Positions 30,347 to 38,036 of a stretch of DNA of 64,000 bases are shown here, in pieces; positions within the stretch are counted from its first letter, which is position 1, and each line of letters begins with the position of its first letter. The notes under the pieces were generated by a model. It was not told the origin of the DNA and did not search any database. It saw only the letters and a program-made list of their open reading frames with translations. The translations under genes were made by a program, and so were the position numbers. This DNA is from Deltaproteobacteria bacterium (GTDB lineage: Bacteria > Myxococcota_A > Polyangia > Nannocystales > Nannocystaceae), in assembly GCA_016709225.1 (NCBI GenBank), contig JADJEE010000002.1, forward strand, positions 620,001-684,000. Direction: 5' to 3'.

Positions 30347-30392
30347 TCTCTTGGCTGTGCCGGCAGCTGCGGCACAAGCCCGGATCGATCAC
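30219..30392 (-). CDS. 57-residue Cys-containing protein
   Basis: A very small soluble protein starting with GTG (VIDPGLCRSCRHSQEI). It has CxxC near residues 7-10, a Cys near 27 in FWRCREHDRDPAWPKYP, and a final Cys in LPVRHCPRH near 47. The C-x2-C ... C ... C layout with D-x-KYPxLPV is a pattern I recognise from short uncharacterised proteins in many high-GC bacteria, probably a metal-binding ribbon. The start overlaps the previous gene's stop as GTGA. It lies antisense over the end of the EamA gene. Function unknown. Confidence 0.7.
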   Translation of the reverse strand: MIDPGLCRSCRHSQEITSAKGSSFWRCREHDRDPAWPKYPPLPVRHCPRHSPHAPGD

Positions 30393-30992
30393 GACGGCAC
30401 CTGGTCGCTCTCGGGCGGCAGCACCAGCTGCTCCTCGTGCGCGAGCATGCCCAAGGCGATCGCCAGGCGTGCTGCCACCATCGCACGGCCGGTGGTGAGG
30501 CCGCGGCGCAGCTGCCACCCGCCCAGCAACAAGCCCACGCCCCAGAAGATCGCACTCACGAACGGCGGCAGGAAGCGGCCGGCCGCGAAACCCAGCAGGC
30601 CGAAGCCGATCCAGATCTGCAGCGTCAGCTTGCCAGCTTCGAACACCGGCCGGCTGCCCTCGGTGGCCTTCTTGTGCACGCGCAGCACGAAGCGACCATC
30701 GACGATCTCCAGCGCGACCAGCTCCGGGATCGATGCCGAGGTAGCGCAGCACCGGCCGCAGCGACTTCGACAGCTGCAGACGATCGAGCACGGTCCGGCC
30801 GCGCGCGACGATGGCCCCGTCGAGCGGATCCTCGATGGTCATGCCGGCCGAGAAGCCCTTGGTGTAGAGCTCGACTGCGACGTCGTTGGTCGCGAGCCCG
30901 GCCTCGCCGGCGGCCTGCACCTGCAGACGATGCTCGTCACCCCGCCACGGCGGGCCGCCACTGGCCTCGAGCGCCTTGGGCTCGTCGCTCAC
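30389..30992 (-). pseudogene. Membrane protein gene with an apparent 1-base frameshift
   Basis: Two open frames join into one sensible protein of about 200 residues if one C is removed from a CCC run (plus-strand GGG at 30726-30728): the part ending LRPVLRYLGIDP continues as ELVALEIVDGRFVLRVHKK. The N-terminal part is soluble (GTG start MSDEPKALEASGG), the C-terminal part has two hydrophobic stretches (LQIWIGFGLLGFAAGRFLPP and the following FVSAIFWGVGLLLGGW). Both halves are coding-like, and both ends are coupled to neighbours by GTGA overlaps (coaD upstream, the 57-residue gene downstream), which suggests an intact gene with a sequence error, or a recent break. No family recognised. Confidence 0.65.
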
Positions 30993-31504
30993 CCGTGGCC
31001 CCCGCGGGCGCGCTCGCGGACGGCGGCTGCCACCACCGGCGCGACGTAGCGCTCGAAGTCGCCGCCGTGCAGCGCGATCTCCCGCACCAGCGAGCTCGAG
31101 ACGTACATGTGCGAGGCGGGCGGAATCAGGAACACGGTCTCGATCTCGGGCGCGAGGTCGCGGTTGGCGAGGCCCATCTGGAACTCGGGCTCGAAGTCAC
31201 CGGTCGCCCGCAGACCGCGGACGAGCACGCGCGCGCCCTCGCGCCGACAGAAGTCGACCACCAGGCCATCGAAGTGCCCGACCTGCACGCCGGGCACGTG
31301 CGCGATGCTCTGCCGTGCGAGCGCCTCACGCTGCTCGACCGGGAAGAAGCCGCGCTTGCTCGGGTGGTGACCGATCGCGACGATGACCCGATCGAACAGT
31401 CGCGACGCCCGCTCGACGATGTCGACGTGGCCGAGCGTGATCGGATCGAACGACCCCGGGTAGACGGCGATGCGCGTTGCGTCGGAGCCGATCGAGGCGG
31501 ACAC
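30989..31504 (-). CDS. coaD: Phosphopantetheine adenylyltransferase
   Basis: A 171-residue cytosolic enzyme that joins ATP and 4'-phosphopantetheine to make dephospho-CoA, the next-to-last step of coenzyme A synthesis. The nucleotidyltransferase motif YPGSFDPITLGH (T/HxGH) and the SSSLVREIA motif near residue 135 are present, with the hexameric family's LVRGLRATGDFEPEFQM block. GTG at 31504 begins the conserved N terminus. A TATACT sequence lies only 7 bases upstream of it. Its stop overlaps the next start as GTGA. Confidence 0.95.
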   Translation of the reverse strand: MSASIGSDATRIAVYPGSFDPITLGHVDIVERASRLFDRVIVAIGHHPSKRGFFPVEQREALARQSIAHVPGVQVGHFDGLVVDFCRREGARVLVRGLRATGDFEPEFQMGLANRDLAPEIETVFLIPPASHMYVSSSLVREIALHGGDFERYVAPVVAAAVRERARGGHG

Positions 31505-31511
31505 CGGCGGC

Positions 31512-31517
31512 AGTATA
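31512..31517 (-). promoter_or_regulatory. Possible -10 element before coaD
   Basis: The minus strand reads TATACT ending 7 bases before the coaD GTG, a near-perfect -10 hexamer that is unusual in such GC-rich sequence. No convincing -35 is seen. If used, the transcript would be essentially leaderless. It could equally be chance. Confidence 0.3.
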
Positions 31518-31580
31518 CTCGCGCCGGGCGCACGCGCCTGCCTGCGGTCGAGCAGCCGCGGGTAGCGGCGGTCGCGGCCC

Positions 31581-32666
31581 TCAGCCGGCCGCTGCGGGCG
31601 GCGGGCTCGCCCACGGCGCCCGCGCGACCGCACCGGCCCGCGCGGCCCTCGTCGCGAGCACCTGTCGATGCAGCGAGAGCTGGCCCTGGGCGCGCACGAG
31701 GTTGTGCTCGCCGCGGCCCGAATATGTCGTCGCGTCCCAGCCGAAGTAGCGCTCGCGCAGTGCGTCGGTCGCGAAGCGCACCGCGAGCTCGAGCGTGATC
31801 CACTCGACGCCGTGGACGAGCGCTTCGCACTCTGGTGCCGTGGGCGCGCTGCGTCCCCGCGCGTAGCCGTCGAGCGCGGCGTCGTGCACCGCGAGATCGA
31901 AGGCCGCCGCGTTCGCGTCCTCGCCGCTGCGGTTGCACCACGAGCGCCACATGTCGCCCAGCTCGAGGTGCAGGGGCATCGGTCCGACGGTGTCGAGATC
32001 CACCAGGCAGCTGGCGCGCCGCGCTGCGTCGCCCTCGTCGCCCTCGAACAGCACGTTGTTGAACTTGGGATCGCCGTGGACCACGCGATCGGGCACGCCG
32101 TCGGTGCGCGGCAGCTGCCGCGCGAGCTCGAACGCGGCGTCGGCCAGCGCGTCGACCTGCGCGAACAACCGGTGATCACGGCCCTGGGCGATCGCCTCGC
32201 GGAGCGCTGCGAGGTGGGCGTCGGTGTCGTGGACGCCCGTGCGCATGCCGACGAAGCTGTGCGGGAGATCGACCAGCGCGACGTGGAAGCGCGCCAGCAG
32301 CCCCGCGGCCGCAGCCGCCTGTGCGGGCTCGCGGACCTTCGCGAACGACACCCCCGGCATCCGTGTCATCAGCCGCCACACGCCGTCGTCGCGCTCCAGC
32401 CACAGCGCGCCGTCGTCGGTCGCGACCAACTCGGGCGTCGCCACGCCGCGCTCGCGCAGCCGCGTGGTCACGGCCGCGATGTTGAGGTGCACCTGCGGTG
32501 CGAACACCGGGTGCACCCGCTGCAGCACGAAGCCACGCCCGTGCGAGAGCACGAACGAGTCGTTGATCAGGCCGCCGCCGAGCACTGCGAGCGGCGCGTC
32601 CTGCAGGCTCCACGCCGCCGCCGCGGTGCGGGCCGTCTCGAGCGTGGCCGACGCGCGGGCCGTCAT
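31581..32666 (-). CDS. Phosphotransferase family protein, hexosamine kinase-like
   Basis: A 361-residue kinase-like protein of the aminoglycoside/choline phosphotransferase fold. The catalytic loop is VHGDPKFNNVLF and the metal-binding loop is CLVDLDTVGP; this DxxKxNN / DLDT arrangement is closest to N-acetylhexosamine 1-kinases (NahK type). An N-terminal GGGLINDSFVL segment gives the nucleotide loop. It probably phosphorylates a sugar or amino sugar; substrate not proven. ATG at 32666 follows the ispA stop by 9 bases, inside the xseB-ispA-coaD operon. Confidence 0.78.
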   Translation of the reverse strand: MTARASATLETARTAAAAWSLQDAPLAVLGGGLINDSFVLSHGRGFVLQRVHPVFAPQVHLNIAAVTTRLRERGVATPELVATDDGALWLERDDGVWRLMTRMPGVSFAKVREPAQAAAAAGLLARFHVALVDLPHSFVGMRTGVHDTDAHLAALREAIAQGRDHRLFAQVDALADAAFELARQLPRTDGVPDRVVHGDPKFNNVLFEGDEGDAARRASCLVDLDTVGPMPLHLELGDMWRSWCNRSGEDANAAAFDLAVHDAALDGYARGRSAPTAPECEALVHGVEWITLELAVRFATDALRERYFGWDATTYSGRGEHNLVRAQGQLSLHRQVLATRAARAGAVARAPWASPPPAAAG

Positions 32667-32675
32667 CGGGCTCGG

Positions 32676-33530
32676 CTAGTCCCGCTTCTCGCCGGCCGCG
32701 GCGGCGTGGGTGCGCTCTTGCACCCACTTCGCGATCGCCCGCAGCGGCTCGGCACCGGCACCGAGATCCTGCGCGAGATCGAGGCAGCTTGCGACCAGCG
32801 CGTCGACCCGCGCGGTCGCCTGATCGCGCAGCGCGACTTGATCGTCGTCGAGGATGTCGTCGGCGTGCTGGAACGCGATGCCGAACTGCAGGCCCCACTT
32901 CTCGAGCCGCGCGACGACATCGTCGCCGGCGCCGGCACACAGCGCGCCCATGGCTCCGCTGGCGGCATACAGCGCGCCGGTCTTCTTGGCGTGCACCGCC
33001 TCCAGCGTCTCGAGCTTCTCGATGCCCTGCCCGGCCTCGAGGTCCATCGCCTGGCCACCGACCATGCCATCGACACCGGCGTGCTGGGCCATGCGGACCA
33101 CGGCCTCGACGATGCGGCCGCCCTTGCCAGCCCCGCGCGCGAGGGTCTCGAACGCCAGCGTCAGCAGGGCGTCGCCGCAGAGGATCGCCATGTCGTGGCC
33201 GAACGCGACGTGCACCGTGGGCTTGCCACGACGCTCGACGTCGTTGTCCATCGCCGGCAGGTCGTCGTGCACCAGCGAGTACGCGTGGATCATCTCGATC
33301 GCGCAGGCGGCCGGCAGCGCCTGCTCGACGGTGCCCCCGGCGGCCTCGCAGGCGGCGACCGTCAGCAACGGGCGCATGCGCTTGCCACCGAGCATCACCG
33401 CGTAGTGCATCGACTCGCGCAGGCGGCCGGGATCGCTGCGACCCGGCACCTTCAGCACGTCGGCGAGTGCCGCGTCGACGCGCTCGCGCCGCTCACGGGT
33501 CCAGGCATCGAGATCGAACGTCTTGCTCAT
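32676..33530 (-). CDS. ispA: Polyprenyl diphosphate synthase (farnesyl/geranylgeranyl type)
   Basis: A 284-residue prenyl elongating enzyme. The first Asp-rich motif DDLPAMDND (89-97) and the second DDILDDD (224-230) are intact, as are GGKRMRP and the KTGALYAASGAMGA block. It adds isopentenyl diphosphate units to make farnesyl or geranylgeranyl diphosphate for quinones, lipid carrier and carotenoids; product length is not certain from sequence. It follows xseB with a 1-base gap, a common bacterial pairing. Confidence 0.92.
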   Translation of the reverse strand: MSKTFDLDAWTRERRERVDAALADVLKVPGRSDPGRLRESMHYAVMLGGKRMRPLLTVAACEAAGGTVEQALPAACAIEMIHAYSLVHDDLPAMDNDVERRGKPTVHVAFGHDMAILCGDALLTLAFETLARGAGKGGRIVEAVVRMAQHAGVDGMVGGQAMDLEAGQGIEKLETLEAVHAKKTGALYAASGAMGALCAGAGDDVVARLEKWGLQFGIAFQHADDILDDDQVALRDQATARVDALVASCLDLAQDLGAGAEPLRAIAKWVQERTHAAAAGEKRD

Positions 33531-33531
33531 G

Positions 33532-33813
33532 TCAGTCCTCGTCCTCGCCACGTTCAGCCAGCGGCACGGCCTGGTGGCGATCGGCCAGCAAGGTCTCGAC
33601 GCGTTGCTCGACGCGCTCGAGCAACGCGTTGCCGCGCCGCGCGAGCGCGACCCCCTGCTCGAAGCGCTCGAGGGCTCGCTCGAGCGGCAGGGTGCCGCCC
33701 TCGAGATCTCCGACCACTTGCTCGAGCTGCTCGAGGATCGCGTCGATGCCCGGGCCCGCGGCGGGCTCGCCGGCGGTGTCGCTGGGCGTGCGCTTGTCGG
33801 TCGCTCGGGCCAT
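33532..33813 (-). CDS. xseB: Exodeoxyribonuclease VII small subunit
   Basis: A 93-residue subunit of the single-strand-specific exonuclease VII. The core IDAILEQLEQVVGDLEGGTLPLERALERFEQGVALA matches the family, with a short Arg/Thr N-terminal extension and an acidic tail. ATG 33813 was chosen because the upstream extension is not coding-like. It is the first gene of a minus-strand operon with ispA, and the Fur gene diverges 132 bases away. The large subunit xseA is not in the window. Confidence 0.93.
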   Translation of the reverse strand: MARATDKRTPSDTAGEPAAGPGIDAILEQLEQVVGDLEGGTLPLERALERFEQGVALARRGNALLERVEQRVETLLADRHQAVPLAERGEDED

Positions 33814-33945
33814 CGTCGGCGCGGAGCATAGCCATCTCGCGGCTCGCCGACCAAGGTGGATCCCGTGTGCGGAGGCTCGCGCCTGCGCGCGCACGCCCGG
33901 CCGGCCGCGGTGCGATTCGCGGCCCAAGCGTGCTAATTTCGCCGA

Positions 33946-34470
33946 ATGCTCGAGGCCAGCGACGCCCCCGCCGCCGTCGTCGACGGCTTGATGGGACAGT
34001 TCCACGCCTACCTCACGAAGAAGGGCCTCAAGTCGACCCGCCAACGCGACGTGATCGCGCTGAAGTTCTTCTCCGCGCCGGGGCACGTCAGCATCGAGGA
34101 GCTACTCGCGCTCGCGCGCGCCGAGCACCCCAAGGTCGGCTACGCGACGGTCTACCGCACGTTGAAGCTGCTGACCGAGTGCGGGCTCGCGGCCGAGCGC
34201 CGCTTCGGCGAGGGCCAGACGATGTACGAGACCGCCGGCGACAGCGCGCACCACGATCATCTGATCTGCGTGGAGTGCGGCCACGTGCTCGAGTTCCACA
34301 GCGAGGCGATCGAGCGCGAGCAGGATCGCGTGGCCCGCAGCTTCGGCTTCAACGTGATCCGCCACCGCCACGAGCTCTACGGGTTGTGCCCGCGGGCACG
34401 CGGCATCAAGGGCGGATCGTGTCCGCGTCAGGACGAGCAGGCCGCTGGCGGCCGGGGGTCGCGCCAGTGA
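33946..34470 (+). CDS. Fur family metal-responsive transcription regulator
   Basis: A 174-residue Fur/PerR/Zur-family repressor. The winged helix (about 20-85) includes KGLKSTRQRDVI and KVGYATVYRTLKLL; the metal-binding HHDHLICVECGHVLEF block follows. The C-terminal structural zinc site is reduced: after LYGLC there is no nearby second Cys, the next is 11 residues on (GGSC). Subtype (iron, peroxide or zinc) cannot be settled. It is the first of three genes joined by GTGA overlaps with a tiny membrane protein and a histidine kinase. TAATTT lies about 10 bases before the ATG and may be a -10. Confidence 0.88.
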   Translation: MLEASDAPAAVVDGLMGQFHAYLTKKGLKSTRQRDVIALKFFSAPGHVSIEELLALARAEHPKVGYATVYRTLKLLTECGLAAERRFGEGQTMYETAGDSAHHDHLICVECGHVLEFHSEAIEREQDRVARSFGFNVIRHRHELYGLCPRARGIKGGSCPRQDEQAAGGRGSRQ

Positions 34471-34625
34471 TCCCCGCCTGGCTGCAGGAGCCGATCGCCT
34501 ACGCGCTGCTGGCCGGCAGCGTCGCGTGGCTGCTGCGTCGGTGGCTCCGGCCCTCGCGCGGGCGCTGTGAAGGCTGCGGTCCGCGCCCGCGCAGCGCACG
34601 TCGGGGATTGCCGATCGTGTCGTGA
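34467..34625 (+). CDS. 52-residue Cys-containing membrane protein
   Basis: A tiny protein starting with GTG that overlaps the Fur gene stop (GTGA) and ends by overlapping the kinase start (GTGA). It has one hydrophobic helix (AYALLAGSVAWLLRRWL) then a basic tail with CEGC. The layout resembles the small Cys-containing membrane proteins often found with FeoB iron transporters, but those usually carry more Cys; the match is tentative. The double overlap and its place after Fur support a real, co-translated gene, perhaps linked to iron. Confidence 0.6.
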   Translation: MIPAWLQEPIAYALLAGSVAWLLRRWLRPSRGRCEGCGPRPRSARRGLPIVS

Positions 34626-36130
34626 AGCGCCGCCACTCGCTGCGCTTCGAGCTCGCGGCCGCGCTCGCGCTGGTGCTGATGATGGCCGTCATCTCGCTCG
34701 CGCTCGCGGGCGAGTGGTTGGCGCGACGTCGCCACGAAAACTTCGAGGAGCAGCGCCTGCGGGATCACGTGCGGGGGCTCGCGGTGCTGGTGACGCCGAT
34801 GGTGGCCGGCGGCGCGCCGTTGGCCAGCGATCGCGGCGAGGTCGAGCAGGTCCTGCGCGCCAGCGTGGGCAGCCTGGGCATCGTCGCGATCGAGATCCAC
34901 CGCATCGCACCGGAGGGCAGCCAGGTCCTGCTCTCGCTGGGGCTTGCACCGGCCGACGCGCCGCCGGTGCAGGGTCTCGCGGACGGCGAGGACCTCGTGC
35001 GACGCAGCGGCGAGTGGAGCATCATCGATCGTCCGTTGCGGAGCTTCGGCGCCGAGGCCACGCGTCCGCGTCTCCTGCTGCGGATGATCGCCCGGCGCTC
35101 GCCGTGGACGACCAACGCCGACTGGCGCGAGATCGCGTTGCTCGTGCTCGGCGTCGGCGTGATCTCCTTCGTGCTCGGCGTCGGCCTGCTCGAGCTACAG
35201 GTGTTGCGACCGCTGGCGGCGCTGCAGCGCGGCGTCCGGCAGGTCGCCGGTGGTGACCTCGACGCACGCGTGCAGATGGATGGACCCGCGGAGCTGCAGG
35301 CATTCGCGGCCGCGCTCGACGACATGACCGCCAAGCTCGCCGCGCGCCAGCGCGAGCTCGAGGAGCAGCGCGGTGCGCTCGTCCGTGCCGAACGCATGGC
35401 CTCGATCGGCCGCGTCGCGGCCGGCACCGCGCACGAGGTCGGCAACCCGCTGGCGACCATCCTCGGCTACGTCGAGCTGCTGCTCGATCCGCGGCAGCAA
35501 CCGCCGCAGGACGACGGTGCGCGCGAGATGTTGACGCGGGTGCGCGAGCAGATCCTGCGCATCCAGAGCCTCGTGGCGCAGCTGCTGGACTACGCCCGCA
35601 CCAACCAGGTCGCGATCGAGTCGGTCGCGGCGCTACCCTTGGCCGAGCGCTTGATCGCACTGCTGCGGCACGACCCGCGATGCGCCGAGGTCGAGCTGCG
35701 CGTGCGTGGCGACGAACGCCTGCGCGCGCTGGCCGACGCCTCGAAGTTGGAGCAGGTGCTCGTCAATCTCATCGTGAACGCGGCCCGCGCCGCGCGCGAG
35801 GGTGATCCACCCGCGGTGGTCGAGCTGCGGGTCGAGGCCGAGGCGGGCGCGGTCGTGATCGATGTCCAGGACAGCGGCCGGGGCGTGCTGCCCCAGGTCC
35901 GTGCGCGGCTGTTCGAACCATTCTTCACGACTGCGAAGGCGGGCGAGGGCACGGGGCTGGGACTTGCCACCAGCGCGAGTCTGGTCGAAGGCATGCACGG
36001 TGCGCTGACCTGCCTGCCGGATGGTCACGCCGCGGCGCTGCGGCCCGACGGCTCGCCAGGCGCGGTGTTTCGTGTGACGCTCCGCCCGGCCGAACCGTCG
36101 GCGAATGCCCAGCAAGCCTCGGCAGTCTAA
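34622..36130 (+). CDS. Sensor histidine kinase
   Basis: A 502-residue membrane sensor kinase. Two membrane spans (about 10-30 and 165-190) enclose a roughly 135-residue periplasmic sensor domain of no recognised family. HAMP (about 195-245), the phosphoacceptor H-box GTAHEVGNPLATI, N-box NLIVNAARAA, and G boxes DSGRGV and GEGTGLGL follow. No response regulator lies next to it, so its partner is elsewhere. It is translationally coupled to the Fur-family gene and small membrane protein, suggesting a role in metal or envelope sensing. Confidence 0.88.
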   Translation: MKRRHSLRFELAAALALVLMMAVISLALAGEWLARRRHENFEEQRLRDHVRGLAVLVTPMVAGGAPLASDRGEVEQVLRASVGSLGIVAIEIHRIAPEGSQVLLSLGLAPADAPPVQGLADGEDLVRRSGEWSIIDRPLRSFGAEATRPRLLLRMIARRSPWTTNADWREIALLVLGVGVISFVLGVGLLELQVLRPLAALQRGVRQVAGGDLDARVQMDGPAELQAFAAALDDMTAKLAARQRELEEQRGALVRAERMASIGRVAAGTAHEVGNPLATILGYVELLLDPRQQPPQDDGAREMLTRVREQILRIQSLVAQLLDYARTNQVAIESVAALPLAERLIALLRHDPRCAEVELRVRGDERLRALADASKLEQVLVNLIVNAARAAREGDPPAVVELRVEAEAGAVVIDVQDSGRGVLPQVRARLFEPFFTTAKAGEGTGLGLATSASLVEGMHGALTCLPDGHAAALRPDGSPGAVFRVTLRPAEPSANAQQASAV

Positions 36131-36179
36131 GCCGGCCGTCCGGTGGCACCCCCCGGCCCCTCTTGCCATGGAGCGTACG

Positions 36180-36530
36180 ATGCGTCCTCTCTCGCGGTTC
36201 TTCTCTGGTCTCACTGTGCTCGCGCTGTCACTCACCGGCTGCGCGACCGCCTACTCCTCGTTCTACAAGGAGACCAACCACAAGCTGCATCCCGCTCCGA
36301 TCGCCGCCAAGGACGTGCGGGTCGTGAAGTCGCGGGACGATCTGAAGAGTGCGTGGACCGAGCTGGGTGTGTATCGCGGTCACGCGCCCACCGTCGCCGA
36401 GGCGATGGACGCCGCCAAGCAGCAGTGCGGTAGCCACGGCGCCGACCTCTACATCCTCAACACCGCGCCGTTCCAGTCCGAAGCCTCGTGGAAGGTCGAC
36501 GGCGTCTGCGGTCGACGCGACGGCAAGTGA
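36180..36530 (+). CDS. Small lipoprotein, hypothetical
   Basis: A 116-residue predicted lipoprotein with a signal peptide and lipobox LTGC (about 19-22 from MRPLSRFF). The mature part contains LGVYRGHAPTVAEAMDAAKQ and two Cys that may bond; no family is recognised. ATG 36180 is preferred because GGAG sits 6 bases upstream; ATG 36168 is also possible. It follows the kinase by 49 bases and may or may not be co-transcribed. A weak 7-bp inverted repeat (36544-36570) after it could end transcription. Confidence 0.65.
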   Translation: MRPLSRFFSGLTVLALSLTGCATAYSSFYKETNHKLHPAPIAAKDVRVVKSRDDLKSAWTELGVYRGHAPTVAEAMDAAKQQCGSHGADLYILNTAPFQSEASWKVDGVCGRRDGK

Positions 36531-36582
36531 CGCACCGGTCGGGGACGGCGGCGACCGAAGCATCGCCGTCGCGCCCGATCCC

Positions 36583-37701
36583 TCAGCGCGCCGCGTTGGC
36601 CTCGCCGCTGGGCTGATCCCGCGGCGCATCGGCGACCACGATGTCGGCCTCGTCGGAGCGCCGCGCGTGCTCGAGCAGCAGATACGAGAGCGGCGTGCCC
36701 TCGCCGCCGCCGGTCTCGTGGGCGACGAACTCGAACTCGCCGTGGATCCACCCCAGCATCTCGAACACGCGATCGTGGGGATGGTTCTGACGGCCGAGGC
36801 TCTCGACCGAGGCCAGCGCGCCCTGGTGCACCACCAGCGTCGCCGACTCGCTGCCGCGATGCACATGCAGTGAGCCGCTGCGACGCTCGGACTCGAGGAA
36901 CGACAGCACGCTGCCGAGCCGTACGTGCTCCAGCTCGCCGCGCAGGCCCTGGCTACCGTGTCCGGCGGGTAGCTGTCGCCGCCGCGCGAGCGCGCCCTGG
37001 GCACGCGCGAGGATCTCATCGGGCGGCATCGACTTGGGCAGGTAGTCGTCGACGCCCATGCGATAGCCGCGAAGGCGCGTGGCGTCGTCGGCGAGTCGGG
37101 TCAGGAACACCACCGCGACGTGCACGAACGCCGGGCGCTGTCGCACCGCCCGCAACAGACTCCAGCCGTCCATGTGCGGCATCTCGACATCGGTGAGGAT
37201 GACCTCGGGCATGCGCTTGAGCGCGCTCGACAGCGCCACCAGGCCGTTGTCCGCCACCCGCACCCGCGCGCCGCGGTTGCGCAGCGACTCGCCGAGCTCG
37301 AGTCGCTGGCTGACCATGTCGTCGACCAAGAGGACGCTCAGGCCTTCGGCGGCGTCATCGTGGGAAGGCGAGGCGGTCGACACCACCTCGTCCTCGGCGC
37401 CGAGCAACGCGGCGACGCAGGCTCGCATCCTGGCGTCGTCGGTTGGCGAGAGCGGCGCGAGTCGGATCCACTGGCCGTTGTCGCCGAGGCCGGCGCGCGG
37501 AGCCGTGACCGCCACACCGGTCAGGTACAAGACGATGTCGTCGGGCAGGTGGACGCGCAAGCGCACCGGGCTACCCGGCGGGAAGCGATCCGCCACCGGC
37601 AACAGCACGAGCCCATGCCGCAACCTGTCGGTGTACTCCACCAGGAAGTCGTCGCGGGACTCGAACCGGAGCGCGTAGGTATGAATCGGGCTGCCCGCCA
37701 A
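36583..37701 (-). CDS. PilZ-like, receiver and DUF4388 signalling protein
   Basis: A 372-residue regulator with three parts. An N-terminal PilZ-like beta domain (about 1-115, IHTYALRFESRDDFLVEYTDRLRHGLVLL) lacks a clear RxxxR c-di-GMP motif. A receiver domain (about 125-245) has the acceptor Asp in LTDVEMPHMDG, with KSMPPDE carrying the conserved Lys. A DUF4388/PATAN-type domain (about 260-345, LGSVLSFLESERRSGSLHVHRG) is common in myxobacterial two-component proteins. It probably relays a kinase signal by protein contact. I chose TTG 37701 because GGAAGG lies 8 bases upstream; GTG 37728 is an alternative. Confidence 0.78.
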   Translation of the reverse strand: MAGSPIHTYALRFESRDDFLVEYTDRLRHGLVLLPVADRFPPGSPVRLRVHLPDDIVLYLTGVAVTAPRAGLGDNGQWIRLAPLSPTDDARMRACVAALLGAEDEVVSTASPSHDDAAEGLSVLLVDDMVSQRLELGESLRNRGARVRVADNGLVALSSALKRMPEVILTDVEMPHMDGWSLLRAVRQRPAFVHVAVVFLTRLADDATRLRGYRMGVDDYLPKSMPPDEILARAQGALARRRQLPAGHGSQGLRGELEHVRLGSVLSFLESERRSGSLHVHRGSESATLVVHQGALASVESLGRQNHPHDRVFEMLGWIHGEFEFVAHETGGGEGTPLSYLLLEHARRSDEADIVVADAPRDQPSGEANAAR

Positions 37702-38036
37702 AGAGCGTCGCCTTCCAGGGTCCCCCACTCTACGGGTTTTGGGCGATCGATCCAACCCGCGTGCCGCGGCGTGGGTGCGGGCCCGACGTGCTCGCGCCGG
37801 AGGTGCTCGCATCGCGAGCGTTCGACGCGATCGACCGAAGCCCTCGCCCGGAGGCTGCGAGGTGGATGCATGGTCGGTTTCGGGCGGCGCCTGGCTCACG
37901 CCCGCTGCACCCGGTGCTGCGCGTCGGATGAGGTGCCCGCGGCGCGGAGCGCAACCGCGCCTGGCGTTGCGACCCCGCGCGCGCTTCGGCTACACTTCGA
38001 CCGCAGTGCACGCACCTACGCGCGGGGAACATCGGC
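37702..38036 (+). other. Intergenic region between divergent genes
   Basis: 335 bases between the PilZ/receiver gene (minus) and the aspartyl-protease-like gene (plus). Open frames here have an Arg/Ala-rich composition typical of non-coding GC-rich DNA. It must hold promoters for both directions, but I see no hexamer pair or operator I would defend. Confidence 0.6.

Noticed and set aside
33946..34470. Naming the Fur-family gene fur, perR or zur.
   Set aside because: Diagnostic residues cannot be separated safely by eye, and no Fur box is visible upstream.
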